A DNA stretch of 64,000 nt, from assembly GCA_037349315.1 (NCBI GenBank), contig JBAIAC010000048.1, forward strand, positions 36,024,501 to 36,088,500, given 5' to 3'. This DNA comes from Chelydra serpentina. Taxonomy: Eukaryota; Chordata; Testudines; Chelydridae. A program made the position numbers and the translations under genes. Position 1 is the stretch's first letter, and each line of letters opens with the position of its first letter. The notes under the pieces were generated by a model. It searched no databases and was not told the DNA's origin. It saw only the letters and a list, made by a program, of their open reading frames with translations. Positions 1 to 12,300 of the stretch are shown in pieces.

Positions 1-212
1 TGTTACCATTTCAGATGCATTTAAATCTGAGGTTCAGAATAGCATACAAAAATCCCTAAATAAAAATCACTCTAATTTTACTGTACTGTTCAAATAACCC
101 GAAAATCAAACAGCAGTTTGCATGTCCTTTCACATCGCAGACAGAAGGGCTACACATATAAAACAAAACGTATGTCACAAAGAACTTTTGAATATTGAGT
201 AGCGGTACTTAC

Positions 213-303
213 ATGAAGCTGTAAAATACTAAAGCTCGACTTCACAGGACAAAGCTCCCAAGTCTCGTTCTCCAAGAACATTCGCAATTCTTCAAGACGA
301 GTT
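213..303 (-). CDS. VPS50: VPS50 exon m (residues 356-386), last exon in window
   Basis: 91 nt. One base completes arginine, then [20 protein letters not shown] followed by [10 protein letters not shown], ending in phase 0. Acceptor tgtatttcag, donor GTAAGT. This end of the Vps54_N-like region is well conserved. The following exon, expected to begin with an EF-K-F type peptide, is not in 1-212 and must lie outside the window. Confidence 0.95.
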
Positions 304-3300
304 CTGAAATACAACACTCTAGATTGTCAGCAAAAAAAAGTCACAGCTGAAGTGCCTTCAATTGAACAAAAATCTTGAAATTACACTTTAAAATACAAAG
401 TCATCCTTATTTAGGCTTTTCTATTAATTTCCTTAGTAGAGAAGTTCAGATCATCACCTCCCCAAAAACTTGTGGCTCCCTACAAAATGAGCCCCTGGGA
501 AATCTCTGTTGTAAGTTAACATTGTCTCAGTTTAATTAATAAAAAAGGAACTAATAGCAAGAGGCCAAGATTTGGAATGCAAGAAAAAAATAGCATTTCT
601 AGTCCATGACAGAACTTTTAGTTCTCACACTTTATCTCCCTGATTGGTCTCCTGTGAGGGACTTTGTCGTAGGCTTTAGGAAAGACCAACTAATTATATT
701 GTGTCCTTTTATCCACTATTTTGTTGGTGAGGTTTCTGTGACAAGAATGGGCTGTTGCATTTTTCCAGGAAGGTTGGCTGGTCAATGTCTCTGAGGGAGC
801 CATTGTTGAGATCAGTTAGAGCGTACACAATTGTTCTTTGCTGGTTTTCCACCAGCAAGTCAGGGGACAGACCAGCTTTGCAAGTGTTGGTTCAAATATT
901 TCCAAAGACCTCTCTGAACTTCATCAAATGTGATGAGGTACAATTCAATCAGGGTGACTAATATCAATATTTCTGGCATAGATTTTTTTGGCTTAGTGAG
1001 TTCCTGCAATATTTGGGTTATCTTTTCTGATAAGTAGGTAGAAGGATTCCTTTCAGCAATCAGTGCTCTGGCCAGGATGAGCTAATTCACTATGAAGAAT
1101 AGCTCTGCCAGTTGTGATTTAGCAACTGTGATGGTAGCAAAATAGAAGTTACTGCGGGAGAGGAGTTCTGCAGAAATTTTACATTGATGTGTAGCCAATT
1201 AGTTCATTTTTATCATCCATTTATCATTGTGTTATGGTCAAATCATATGCTATTCCATATAAAATCAATGTAGGATTACAGAAGTATAAGACTGACAAAT
1301 ATTTCAGAGTGATTAATGTATATTAGGTATACAAGTACAGCATGGCTGCAATGCGAGGCCTACAGGCCGAGGCCTGTAAGATTTTAGCTTAGCCAGACTA
1401 GGCCATAAGCTTTAGAATGCTTGACATGAGTGGGTGACCTCTCATGTCACCCTAGGAATAACCCTAGGCCAGTAAAAATCACAAGATTACTGTAAAAGAT
1501 CTGCCAATAGGTAATGTTACAGAAAACTAGATTGCAATAAACCACATTGCATTATCCAAGATCACAAGACACCTTATTGTAACATTATGGAATGTCCTGT
1601 CCTGACTGCAGAATACATGTTGTGCATAGATGCTAATAAGAATAAGAGGAACTAAGAAACAACTTATGAAAAATGGGGCACCTCAATATTCATGGGGTAT
1701 GGAAATACAAAAAAGGAAAAGAAGGTTGAAACCCTCTGCATATGCATAAGGTGTTTGGTCTGGTCAGAAAAAAGAGGTTTACTAGTTGTGTAAAAGTCAG
1801 AAGACCCCATGGGAAATCCCAGCAGTAACCATCCTTTTTTGATGATCACCCAATTGAGAGATCCATCTGACCTTAGAATATCTTTGAGGATGTGAGTATG
1901 ACTACAGTCTTAGTAACTGCATGGGTTTTTGTAGGATTTACATATGCATGAGTAATTGTAACTTTACTTATTGCTTTAATAAAACTTGTAGTACAGTTAA
2001 GACTTTATACTTGTGATTGCGTCTATAGTCACTATCCTCAGACTTGGTTTGTTCCTGGAGTCTCCAAATTTGAGAAAAACACCAGAGGTGACTTTCACTC
2101 TGTGTCCGTTCAGTCTGCTGAACCCATCGTAGTTTATACTAAATTACTACATTCAGTCTTTTAAAAAAAAAAAAAAGGGGGCTACAGATGCATGCATTGA
2201 TCCAGTTTATGGCACTGGCGTTCTTCTGATGTAGTTCAGTGAGTCACAGAGATCTTCATGGTTGGTGCAGAAGGAAAGTGTGATGTATTTAACACGTTTT
2301 GCAAGTGTGAGGATTTATTTTGCCAGATATTGAACTAATTCTCTCAGCTTATAAATAACCACAAAATTATACATTTTATGACATCCTGTAGAAAAGTACA
2401 TTAAGAATGCAGTGTCACAAAATTTGTGAAACCATTATTTTCAAAAGCCTCTACAATTAATATATAAAAACATTCATGCTTGTACAGTAGCATAATGGAT
2501 TTTATTCTCTGCAGGTGACATGATCAGATACTTTAGCAATGTCAATACAAAATGTAGCAACATTTATCCACTAAAGGGTAACATGAACCTACATCTGAAC
2601 TTGTCTAATATTCCATGTAATAAAAAGCACTGGAAAAAAAAAAGACAATGTGGAAAAACTGAAAAGCAGCACTCTACAGAATCATACACTTTTCAGACAA
2701 AATATTAAAAGGCCATTCATCACCGAAGTTATATTTCTTCACGTTTAAACTTTGTTTTGAGCAGGGAGGTAAGTTCATTAATGAAGGGCGCTATTATGAC
2801 AATGTAATCAAAAACATTAGTTCACTGTACTTCCTTTATTAAGTTTTCATCAGCACTAAAGCCTTTCAGTTAGCTACAAGCAGAAACACCTTTAGCTTTC
2901 TCTCTCAGCTAGATACCCAGGAACTTTACTTCACGGCTGCCTTTTTTTTTTTAAATCACTGAGGGCACATCAATAATTTTTTCTTTAAAAGATACATTAT
3001 GTTGTCTTGTTCAGAATGTAGCAGTTGGTAAATTATGCACTGGGTTCCAAATTAGGCTGTAAAACATTCATCACATCATTCATTAAACTAATTACTGATA
3101 TAATGAATTATTTTGGCTCAGTCAGATGAGCAACATGTGCTTAACTACTATTGCAGTTAGCTGTGTCTACTTACACACATTCTGTTCAACCAGAAATAGA
3201 TTTGGGGCCGAATTTTCCAAGGCAGTGAGTACCCACAGCTCTCTCTCAGTGTTCCCTCTACATTTAAGTCCATGTGCAGAATGAATTTTGTTATGTGCAC

Positions 3301-6300
3301 CAATATGGAGGTGATGTGTGACACATCACCTTCATATTGGTGCACATAAAATTTACATGGTGGGGGTAGGGCCAAGGGGTTTGGAGTGTGGGAGGGGGCT
3401 CAGGGCTAGGGTAGAGGGTTGGGTGCAGGGAGTGAGGGCTCCAGCTATGGGTGAAGGCTCTGGGGTGGGGCCAGGGATGAAGGGTTCAGGAGGGAGCTCA
3501 AGGCTGTGGATGAGGGGTTTGGGGTACATGCTGCCCTGGGACTGCAGTGGGGAAAGAGGGGACTCCCCGCAGCCCTCTCTCGCCCCAGCAGCTCAGGGCC
3601 AAGGAAGGGGCTCCTCTCCCTGGCACCTCCGGCAGGCCTTAAGCAGTTCCCTTGTTTGGTGTCTTTCACCATTAAAAGCCCATTCTTGCTTTTTATAAAT
3701 AAGAAAACTTTACCCAACAAAATGCTTTGCATACTCAATATGATCTTGAGTTACACATGGCCAATTCCTGTAACTATTCAGTTCTCTGAACCAGTTATAT
3801 GTCAAAAAAAAGTATCAAGGAAATAGCTTTAAATCAAACAGAAAAATGCTGCTTGAGACATTATTAGACTTTGCCTACATGTAAATTTAGATCCGTTGGT
3901 GTGTATGGTGAAATCAATGTTTATCAACATTTACCAATAAAAAACTAATTCTTCCAAGCCTACCTATATCTAACACACCAGTAGGTTACATACGTCAAAC
4001 TGCACAATTAATGGGCTGATGAATCATGCTCCTTGAGCAGTTCCAGTCAGTGTAGCTTTTACATACTAATGCATCTTTTAAAAGGCCTAGCTTTTTTCAA
4101 TTAAATACACAAGGGAAGCAAAAGCCACATTTGCTTGGTTTGAACATCCAAAACACTTAAAGCTTTAAATAAATCAGGCTAAATCATGTGCTTAGAATTT
4201 ATACAGTGCTATTCACCTTCAAAGAGCTTTAGAAACATTGTCTAATTATTCTTAACAAAACAGGTAGGTAAACATTATTAAAAATCAGACTTTTCTCAAT
4301 GAGATTTTAAAAAAAACCACACACACACACAAAAAACCAGTGCTAGGAATAGGTAGTTATCACATAGCCTTGAACAAGAATCACAAAAATCCCGACTTTC
4401 CAAATCAGTAGAAAATAGTTCATGATTTGCTAAAGAAACAGCATAAGCAAAGGACAAGTTCTCAGCATATACTTTTCTCCCCTCCGCCCCCCTATATTTT
4501 ATTCAAACAGAATTGAGAGGGTTAAAAATGTGTGATTTCATAAACCACTGTTAAACCTGTCTCTTGAAGAGATGCAATATATTCTATGGCCAAATTTCAT
4601 TTAAGAGTGCTTTATGTCTATTTAACTTAAATCAGTGAGGAATCACCCCCATAAGGGGGAGGAGGAATATTTAACTAAACAAACAGATTTAATTAGATTG
4701 GTTGGACTTTTTGGGTAGACAAAGCCTTAAGAAAGGCATCTTAAAATGGCCAAGTGGAGAAGGAAGTTTCAGCAGAGCTTCAAATAGCGGTTTCATGAGG
4801 GTCTGAAGCTCCAAAGTGAGGTTCCAAGGCAGAAGAGGAGATTCAGGTTGACACTTAAGGCTGGCTATTACTTTGGAGAAATGGGAGCTATGGCGACTAC
4901 ATAGTCATAGAACCTTGTATCCTGGAAAGGTCCAATGCACTCAAGGCTGAGGCTTGACCCTATCAGACAACTGGAAGTGAAATCTTTATTAAAATTGCTG
5001 AGAAGATATTCTAGAGCTGACTTTTAGGAGCCTGAAAAGGATACAAACCACATTCTTGGCATCAGAATTAAGACCATTTCCCATGCATTCCTGTAGAAAT
5101 TTTAAGATTTTATAGATTTTAGTAAAATATCAATTAATTCTCAGCACATCCATATGAAGATAAAGTCATCTATTCAGCCTCCAGGCAGAAAGCTTCAGAA
5201 TGACTGGGTGGGGTGTGGCATGTGCAGAAAAATGCCCTGAACAGCAGGGGCAGGAATGCCATGTGAAGAAGTCTTGGGAACCAAGGGCTTCTGGCAAGAA
5301 TCACTGTGGCATTTTTTCTCCCCCCTCACATCTTCCTGGCTACTTAAGCAATGAAAGACAAGTGCCAGACCACTGGAATGAAAGAAGGATCTACCTTCCA
5401 AGCCTGAACACTGGGGAAATCAAAGCAAAATTATGGCAGTTTAACTTTGAAATGAAAAGCCAACAAGTGTTGAAGCTGACACACATGCTGCCATAAAATT
5501 AGGTCAGGTCTGCATGTAATGGAGCCAAGGCAGACTGGAATGAAATGCAGTTACAGATGGTCAACAAAGGGAAGACTGAAAATGGGATCTAGCAGTACAA
5601 ATCCATAAAATTACGAAATTCCTGACAGAAATAAATCGCATAATTATACATTTAAAAGGAATTGTCAGAGATGTCCAGAGACATGGGTGAATGGGCTCTC
5701 TTTTTATGGAATGGTATAGAAATAAAATAAATACTTTTGCCAGGAAGACCAGGAATAAAGGGCCTGCAGCTCCATTAGAGAAAGGGTCAAAAGGAAGAGT
5801 CTCAAGGAGCAGCTTTTAGAGGAAGCCTGAGGGGCTACTGAAAGTCTAGGCACCACAGGTTCCCTACCTTTCCTCAACCTACTCGTTGCAGAAGTCTCCT
5901 CAGTAACTTTAGCATAAGTGAGAGATTATACCTGCAGCAATAGCTGAGTGTTTAGGCCCCTTGCCCCCACAGAAACGTGCCCAAGCTGTCCACCTCAGTG
6001 CAACCAGGCCACTCATTGCCGCTGGAAACCCAGTTTAAAACGGGGGGTGGGGGAAGGCAAATAAAAGTAATCTGACCAATCCGCCGCACATTTAGTAGCC
6101 TTACCTGTGATAATTCTTGAAATAGTTAACACTTTGTTTTCGAATAGATTCTTGCAAAACTTCTGACTTACTGCCACAAAATTCTTCTCCAACTTGCATC
6201 AGCCTATTAGAACAGAAGACATTTTAGAAGTGTTTATCCATTCAATTAATTTTAACAATACTGGAGGAAACTACTATTACTTGAATGTTATTGTTTCAGC

Positions 6301-9300
6301 TACACTTCCCTACCTCATCTATAAGCACACATACCATGCTCATCCATCACCATATAATAAATAAATAAAAATAAATGGAGATATGCCAATCTCCTAGAAC
6401 TGGAACGACCTTGAAAGGTCATCTAGTCCAGTCCCCTGCCTTCACTAGCAGGACCAAGTACTGTCCCCGGACAGATTTTTTTGCCCCAGATCCCTAAATG
6501 GCCCCCTCAAGGATTGAACTCACAACCCTGGGTTTAGCAGGCCAATGCTCAAACCACTGAGCTATCCCCCCCCCCCCCATAATAACCATAATATTTGAAC
6601 AGCTAACAAACAAAGATCATCACCACGCAACACCAGGCCTACATATGGTCTAGTTTCTTCTATTGCATATCATGGCATTTTATAAACACTCAGGGCCAGA
6701 CAGCCACAAGCAATCCAAGTGTCTGCTTGGGATCCTATGGTCCAATGAAAGCTCTATAGCCCATGACCGGAACCCATCTCTCCATACCATTCTCACTGTC
6801 ACACACAAAAAAAGAGGGTGGGGGGGGGCACTCTGACCACGAGCACCATAACCCCAAATATAGAAGCAGGAGCAAAAGGGAGCTATGCCCAGCTTCTCAC
6901 ACATTTGGCTCCAGGTTTGGGGAGCCACTAAGCAGGCTTTTAGAGGTACCACAACTGTTATGTTAGAGCTACCGAAAATTGCTATGAACAGCCAGGCAGA
7001 TTCCTAGGCCTGGCCCAGCAGCACTCACGCTAAACCTAAGGGGGCATGGGGACAGAAAGATGAATAAGCCATTTTTACACCCCCCCAATCTCGAAGCTGG
7101 CCAGGTACCGAAATGGCTCTCAAGGACTTCTTTTTGGCCAAGGATCATCAGAGTACTACAGCTCCCTTTCCACCACACTCACTATGTCTGCAGGGTGGCC
7201 CGGAAGAGCAGCTGTCTAAAAACAACTTGACACCAGTCATGAATTACCTCGCATGCAGGGAATCCCTTGGTGCCCTATTAAGGAATCACTCCTACTCTTT
7301 GCATCACCAGAGCAGTGTGAAGTGGATGGAAATTAGGGGCAGGATATAGTCCCTATTATGTTAATTTATCATGTTATCTTACGCTAATTCAAGCCTGTCA
7401 TGCAGATGGAGCAAATGGCCTTATTTGCCCCATCGATATACCTGCTAATGATATCTAATACAAAGATAAAGTCATCATATTTGAAGTTAGACATGTCTGT
7501 CCCCAGCAGATACGTTTTCACTTTCAGCTGCACATCCTATAAAACACAAACATTTCAAAGTTAGTATTGAATCCTTACTAAATTTGTGTGCATATTGGGA
7601 GTTTTTATATAGTAGCAGTGACTACTCTGGAGTTAAAAATGAATGGCAGTGTTTTTAATTCATGGTTCACTAGCACTTTTTGTTGTTTTGTTCAGATGTC
7701 TGACCCCTCTGAACAGCAGTTTAGGGCAGTCCTCTAGAGAAACAAGGTTTGTTGAACTGACCATTTTTATTAGCACATATGATCTTTCATTGGCTTTCAC
7801 ATCACATCATTAGTTCACTAGTCAAAAATAGTTTCTTGCAACTTTCAGTAATGTAGTGTCAATCCAAAACAACGTGAGATGCCAAGATTGTTATTCACAG
7901 TGGTTTAAAGAATGCTTTGGATTATTGCCGTTCTACGCAAATCACACAAGGTTCAGAGCTTTGGCATCTGAAATTTTGGGTGTCTATTAAAAACCTTTGG
8001 GCTAGTAATCAAGTTAGAACTATCATGAAAACAGGCAGGCTCACAAGATTTCCATTTTCCCTAAATCTTACTGACGGAATGACACAGCCCTGTATTTCAG
8101 CAGTTCCTCTTCCAGCTGATACCAGGAAGGGCAGAGCTGCAAATGTACTATACTCAGCTTCTATATGAACAGCTTTAAGTACCTTAAAAAAAATAAAATC
8201 ACCTTGTTACTGATACTCTAAAGATTATTACCCTTAACACAAGTCATACCATTTCATAGTATGTGTGTTCAATGTAATGATGGGGACTCATGAAAAAGTT
8301 CTATTAATCTGTTCAAATACATGCTTCCGAAACTGTATATAGCTACTTACACACACAATGAATGTGCTTAAATGTCGAAAGTGTGGGTTTAAATTAAACG
8401 CAAAACTTCAGAGTTAAAACATATATATTATCCTGAATTCATACCACTGGACTTCAGCACAGCCGGTAGAAAACAATTTACTGATTTAAACCCTCATGAG
8501 ACTTGGCAGCATTTGCTGAAATACTTTAAATTGTTCTGCTGATGCCTAACATGGACTTTTAGTCCACTTTACATGTTCTCTCTGTTGTTACTTTAAAACA
8601 AACTAACAAAACTCATTTATGTTATGTGAGTTGTTCATGTGTGTGCATTTCCTTCTTTTCATCTGGCCAGAGCTATGGATGCGAGACTGCAGGCAAGAAA
8701 TGAGTTGGTCTTGGCTATTACACAATAGTCTCCCTACGACAAACATTAGCACCACTATTGGTGTTCCTGTTGGCGTTCTAACCCAAGAACTGGCTGTGTC
8801 TGGAGACTGAGCCATCCTTCTCACGCTATAATTTCTTAAATTATTTTAATTTCTATTTATCTACAGTAGTTTGATTTGTAACCAAGATCACCATGTAAGA
8901 TTTATACTTTGTATTTGGAAAAGAGTATGTTTAGACCAGGGGTGGGCAACCTATGGCATGCGTGCCGAAGGCGGCACACAAGCTGATTTTCAATGGCACT
9001 CACACTGCCCAGGTCTTGGCCACCGGTCTGGGGGCTCTGCATTTTAATTTAATTTTAAATGAAGCTTCTTAAACATTTTTAAAACCTTATTTACTTTACA
9101 TACAACAATAGTTTAGTTATATATTATAGATTTATGGAAAGAGACCTTCTAAAAACATTAAAATGTATTACTGGCACGCGAAACCTTAAATGAGAGTGAA
9201 TAAATGAAGACTCGGCACACCACTTCTGAAAGGTTGCCGACCCCTGGTTTAGACAATCCAAAACAAACCTGCCATATTCGTGAAAGTCCATGTTCTAATT

Positions 9301-12300
9301 TCTTTTGTACATAGCTACGGTCAAAATTGGTCTCCTCAGCTCCAATCACGTTGTTGCCATCTGAAACTGAAATTGGAAGATAGTGTTGGTATTTCCAATA
9401 ATCTTGAAACCTAACTTCTAGCCTTAATGAACCTACTGCCTCTAAGTTGTCCCGCAGGGTTGAGAATAGATCATGGCTAACTGTGTTTCTCTGTAGTTGA
9501 AAAGTTTGAACTTTTAAAGGGAGAGCAATAAAATCTTTTAAAAAAAAAATTTTTTTTTAAATCAGACAGATAAGGTTATGTCTGGCTAAGAAAACACAAT
9601 ATCCCATTCCATCAAACCAACTAAGATAAAAAGGTAACTGACAGTCATGTTTCAAATGGAGGGGGGATAAAGATTGTCTAATATAAATATCAGCCACACT
9701 CTACTAGGAAATATTCCCTAATGTAGTCTAGCTTTGTAAAGAAGAACTATTAGTTGAAAAATAGTAGAAATAAGGTTTCCAACGTGTGTCCAGCAGTATA
9801 CGCTGGCTGAATGTCTGGAGAAAGACCGTGCAACCTTTGCTCCACTGAGCAATGCCAGCAGTACTCTATGCTTGGCTTCTTTCTCCCATTCTTCTCTCCA
9901 TGCATTCTTCCACAGTACATCTACACATGAAACAACCTTGTAATCCCAGTGAATCAAGCCGCAGACATTTTCTCATTCAAATCCCATCTATTCAATTCAA
10001 ATTCTTGTACAGCCCTCATTACCAGACCCATATTACCACAGTACTTGAGGGCTTTTTAGTAGTGCATTAACAATCATGACTAGCATCCGTCATGCATGGT
10101 CCGCCCTCCCCTTTTCTGCAGGGAGAAATCATGACTTTTTCCCTGCTGTTTAAAAATAATGGACCCTGTTCTGGGTATTTGTACTAGCAAAAACAAGATT
10201 GAAGGAGTACGCTTAGAGTAGAAGATGGAGAGGTTTATGACTATCTTTATATTCTGCTGGGCGTTCTTTCCACAATCTGGGACCAGCTGCCAAGAAGGCA
10301 ATGTCTTAGACAAGCTGCATAAACAAACATTCCCCTCCTTGTGGACAGCTCTACTGTGCCTGACAAGTGGAGCTGTCATCTGTGATCCTTCTCCAGGAAT
10401 TTTAAGGAAATATTTTGGGTATCATTGGCTCAAGCCATTGAGTGACTTGAAGATAAGGCCTAAGGCTTTGACTTGGATATGCTATCTATGGAGAGCCAAT
10501 AGGACAGATCTGATGTGTTCAAGCTAGCCTGTTTTCCTCAGGAGATAGGCTGATGCATTTCATACTACTAGGACTTTGCTGAAGCTTGACTGTTTCATGA
10601 GCAGGTAGATAACACTGCTGTAGTCCAGCCAGAAGTGGAGGGGGGGGGTGGGGAGGAATGTATCTCTGAGGCCAGATCTCATCTGCCAGGATGGAACACA
10701 GTTTACTGGCCAGCCAACGAAGATAAATCACATCACTTGAAAATGTTACTATATGATATCTTAGCACCAACAAGGAATCCAGGAGCACTCCTGATTGCAG
10801 ACCAAACTGTGTAGTTGTGATTGCACATCTTACACAAATGGAGACTACACTAGGGTTGCGCACTCCTCAGAATGCTTTCCTCTGCCATCCAGCATACCAC
10901 CTCCATGTTGCTCAGATTCAGAGTCAACCAGTTGCTCTTAATACATAAAATGATGTCATCTAAGCACTGAGCCTGTTTTCTGACAGTGTTATTTCTCATG
11001 AAGGATAGGTAGGTCATCTGCATATTGCTAGAACATGAGTCTGTATCATCTTATTAGTTCTTCTAATAATATATGAAACTCAGCAAGGGAAGTAGAAGGG
11101 AGTGTCTGAAGGAGTTGTGCAGATTCCCATCGCTATCTTTTGGATACATCAATCCAGTGAAGACACATCTATTTAGTGCCTTCCATTGGACCCATGCCAC
11201 CACCCTCAGACAGAAAAGCAGTTTCTCTTGATCAGCTGTGTTGAATATTGAAGAGGGGTTCAGGAGAAGGAGGACCAATTTCGTCTCCCCATCAAGAGAT
11301 CATCCATGAGCACTGTTAATGATGTTTCTATTCCAAGTCCTGGCTTTAATCCAGAATTTGATAAGTCTATTTTTTTTTAATATATTTAGATAGATGATCT
11401 TGAAACTAATCTATGACCTCGCTTAGGAATGGGAGGTCTGATACTGGGCAATAATTAGCCACAACTGATAGACAACATGGGTTTCTTCAGTACTGGCTGG
11501 CAGTACTATTGCACATTAGAACGAGGAAGGGAAGGTACCCTCACAGAATGAGGTGAGAGTTTATTTTGGACACCAGAGACACCAGTTGTTGGTGACTCTC
11601 TTTCACTAACCATGAAAGGCATGGATTGTATTCTTAAATTCTCAAGTCTCCTTTAGTGTCCCCAATACTTTTTTTGTGGAATGAGTATTAAATGAGTATA
11701 CTGATATAATAGGCATCACAGAAACTTGGTGGAATGAGGATAATCAATGGGACACGGTAATACCAGGGTACAAAATATATCGGAAGGACAGAATAGGCCA
11801 TACTGGTGGGGAAGTGGCACTATATGTGAAAGAAAGTGAGCCAAATGAAGTAAAAAATCTTAAATGAACCAAGCTATACCATGGAATCTCTATGGACAGT
11901 AATCCCATGCGTGAATAAGAAGAATATAGCAGTAGGGATATACTACCGACCATCTGAACCAAGATGGTGATAGTGACTATGAAATGCTCAGGGAGATTAG
12001 AGAGGCTATAAACATTAAAAAGAACCTCAAAAATAATGGGGGATTTCAACTATCCCCATATTAACTAGGTATGTCACCTCAGGATGGGATGCAGAGATAA
12101 AGTTTCTTGTAACTTCTTGGACTGCAGCTAATCATGGAACCCACAAGAGGAGAGGCAATTCTTGATTCAGTCCTAAGTGGAGCACAGGATCTGGTCCAAG
12201 AGGTGAATATACCTGAAGCACTTGGTGACCATAATATAATAAAATTTAACATCCCTGTCAGGGGTGTGGGGGACACGAAAGCAGACCACCATAACAGAAT

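Larger units (their letters stand above)
304..6104. other. 5.8-kb VPS50 intron between exons l and m
   Basis: Contains an LTR-like block and a palindromic MITE with an attached GC-rich tail. 304-1340, 2160-3240 and 3650-6104 hold only AT-rich, unassigned sequence with small homopolymer runs such as A14 near 2164 and T10 near 2942. Confidence 0.6.

Noticed and set aside
3318..3698. 126-codon frame, plus strand
   Set aside because: It begins in the MITE hairpin and runs through a G-rich low-complexity block; opposite-strand frames overlap it, as expected from composition.
6388..6578. tRNA gene candidate on the minus strand
   Set aside because: A- and B-box-like sequences are present, but they are followed by a CR1-like tail and flanked by a target duplication: it is the Cry I SINE.
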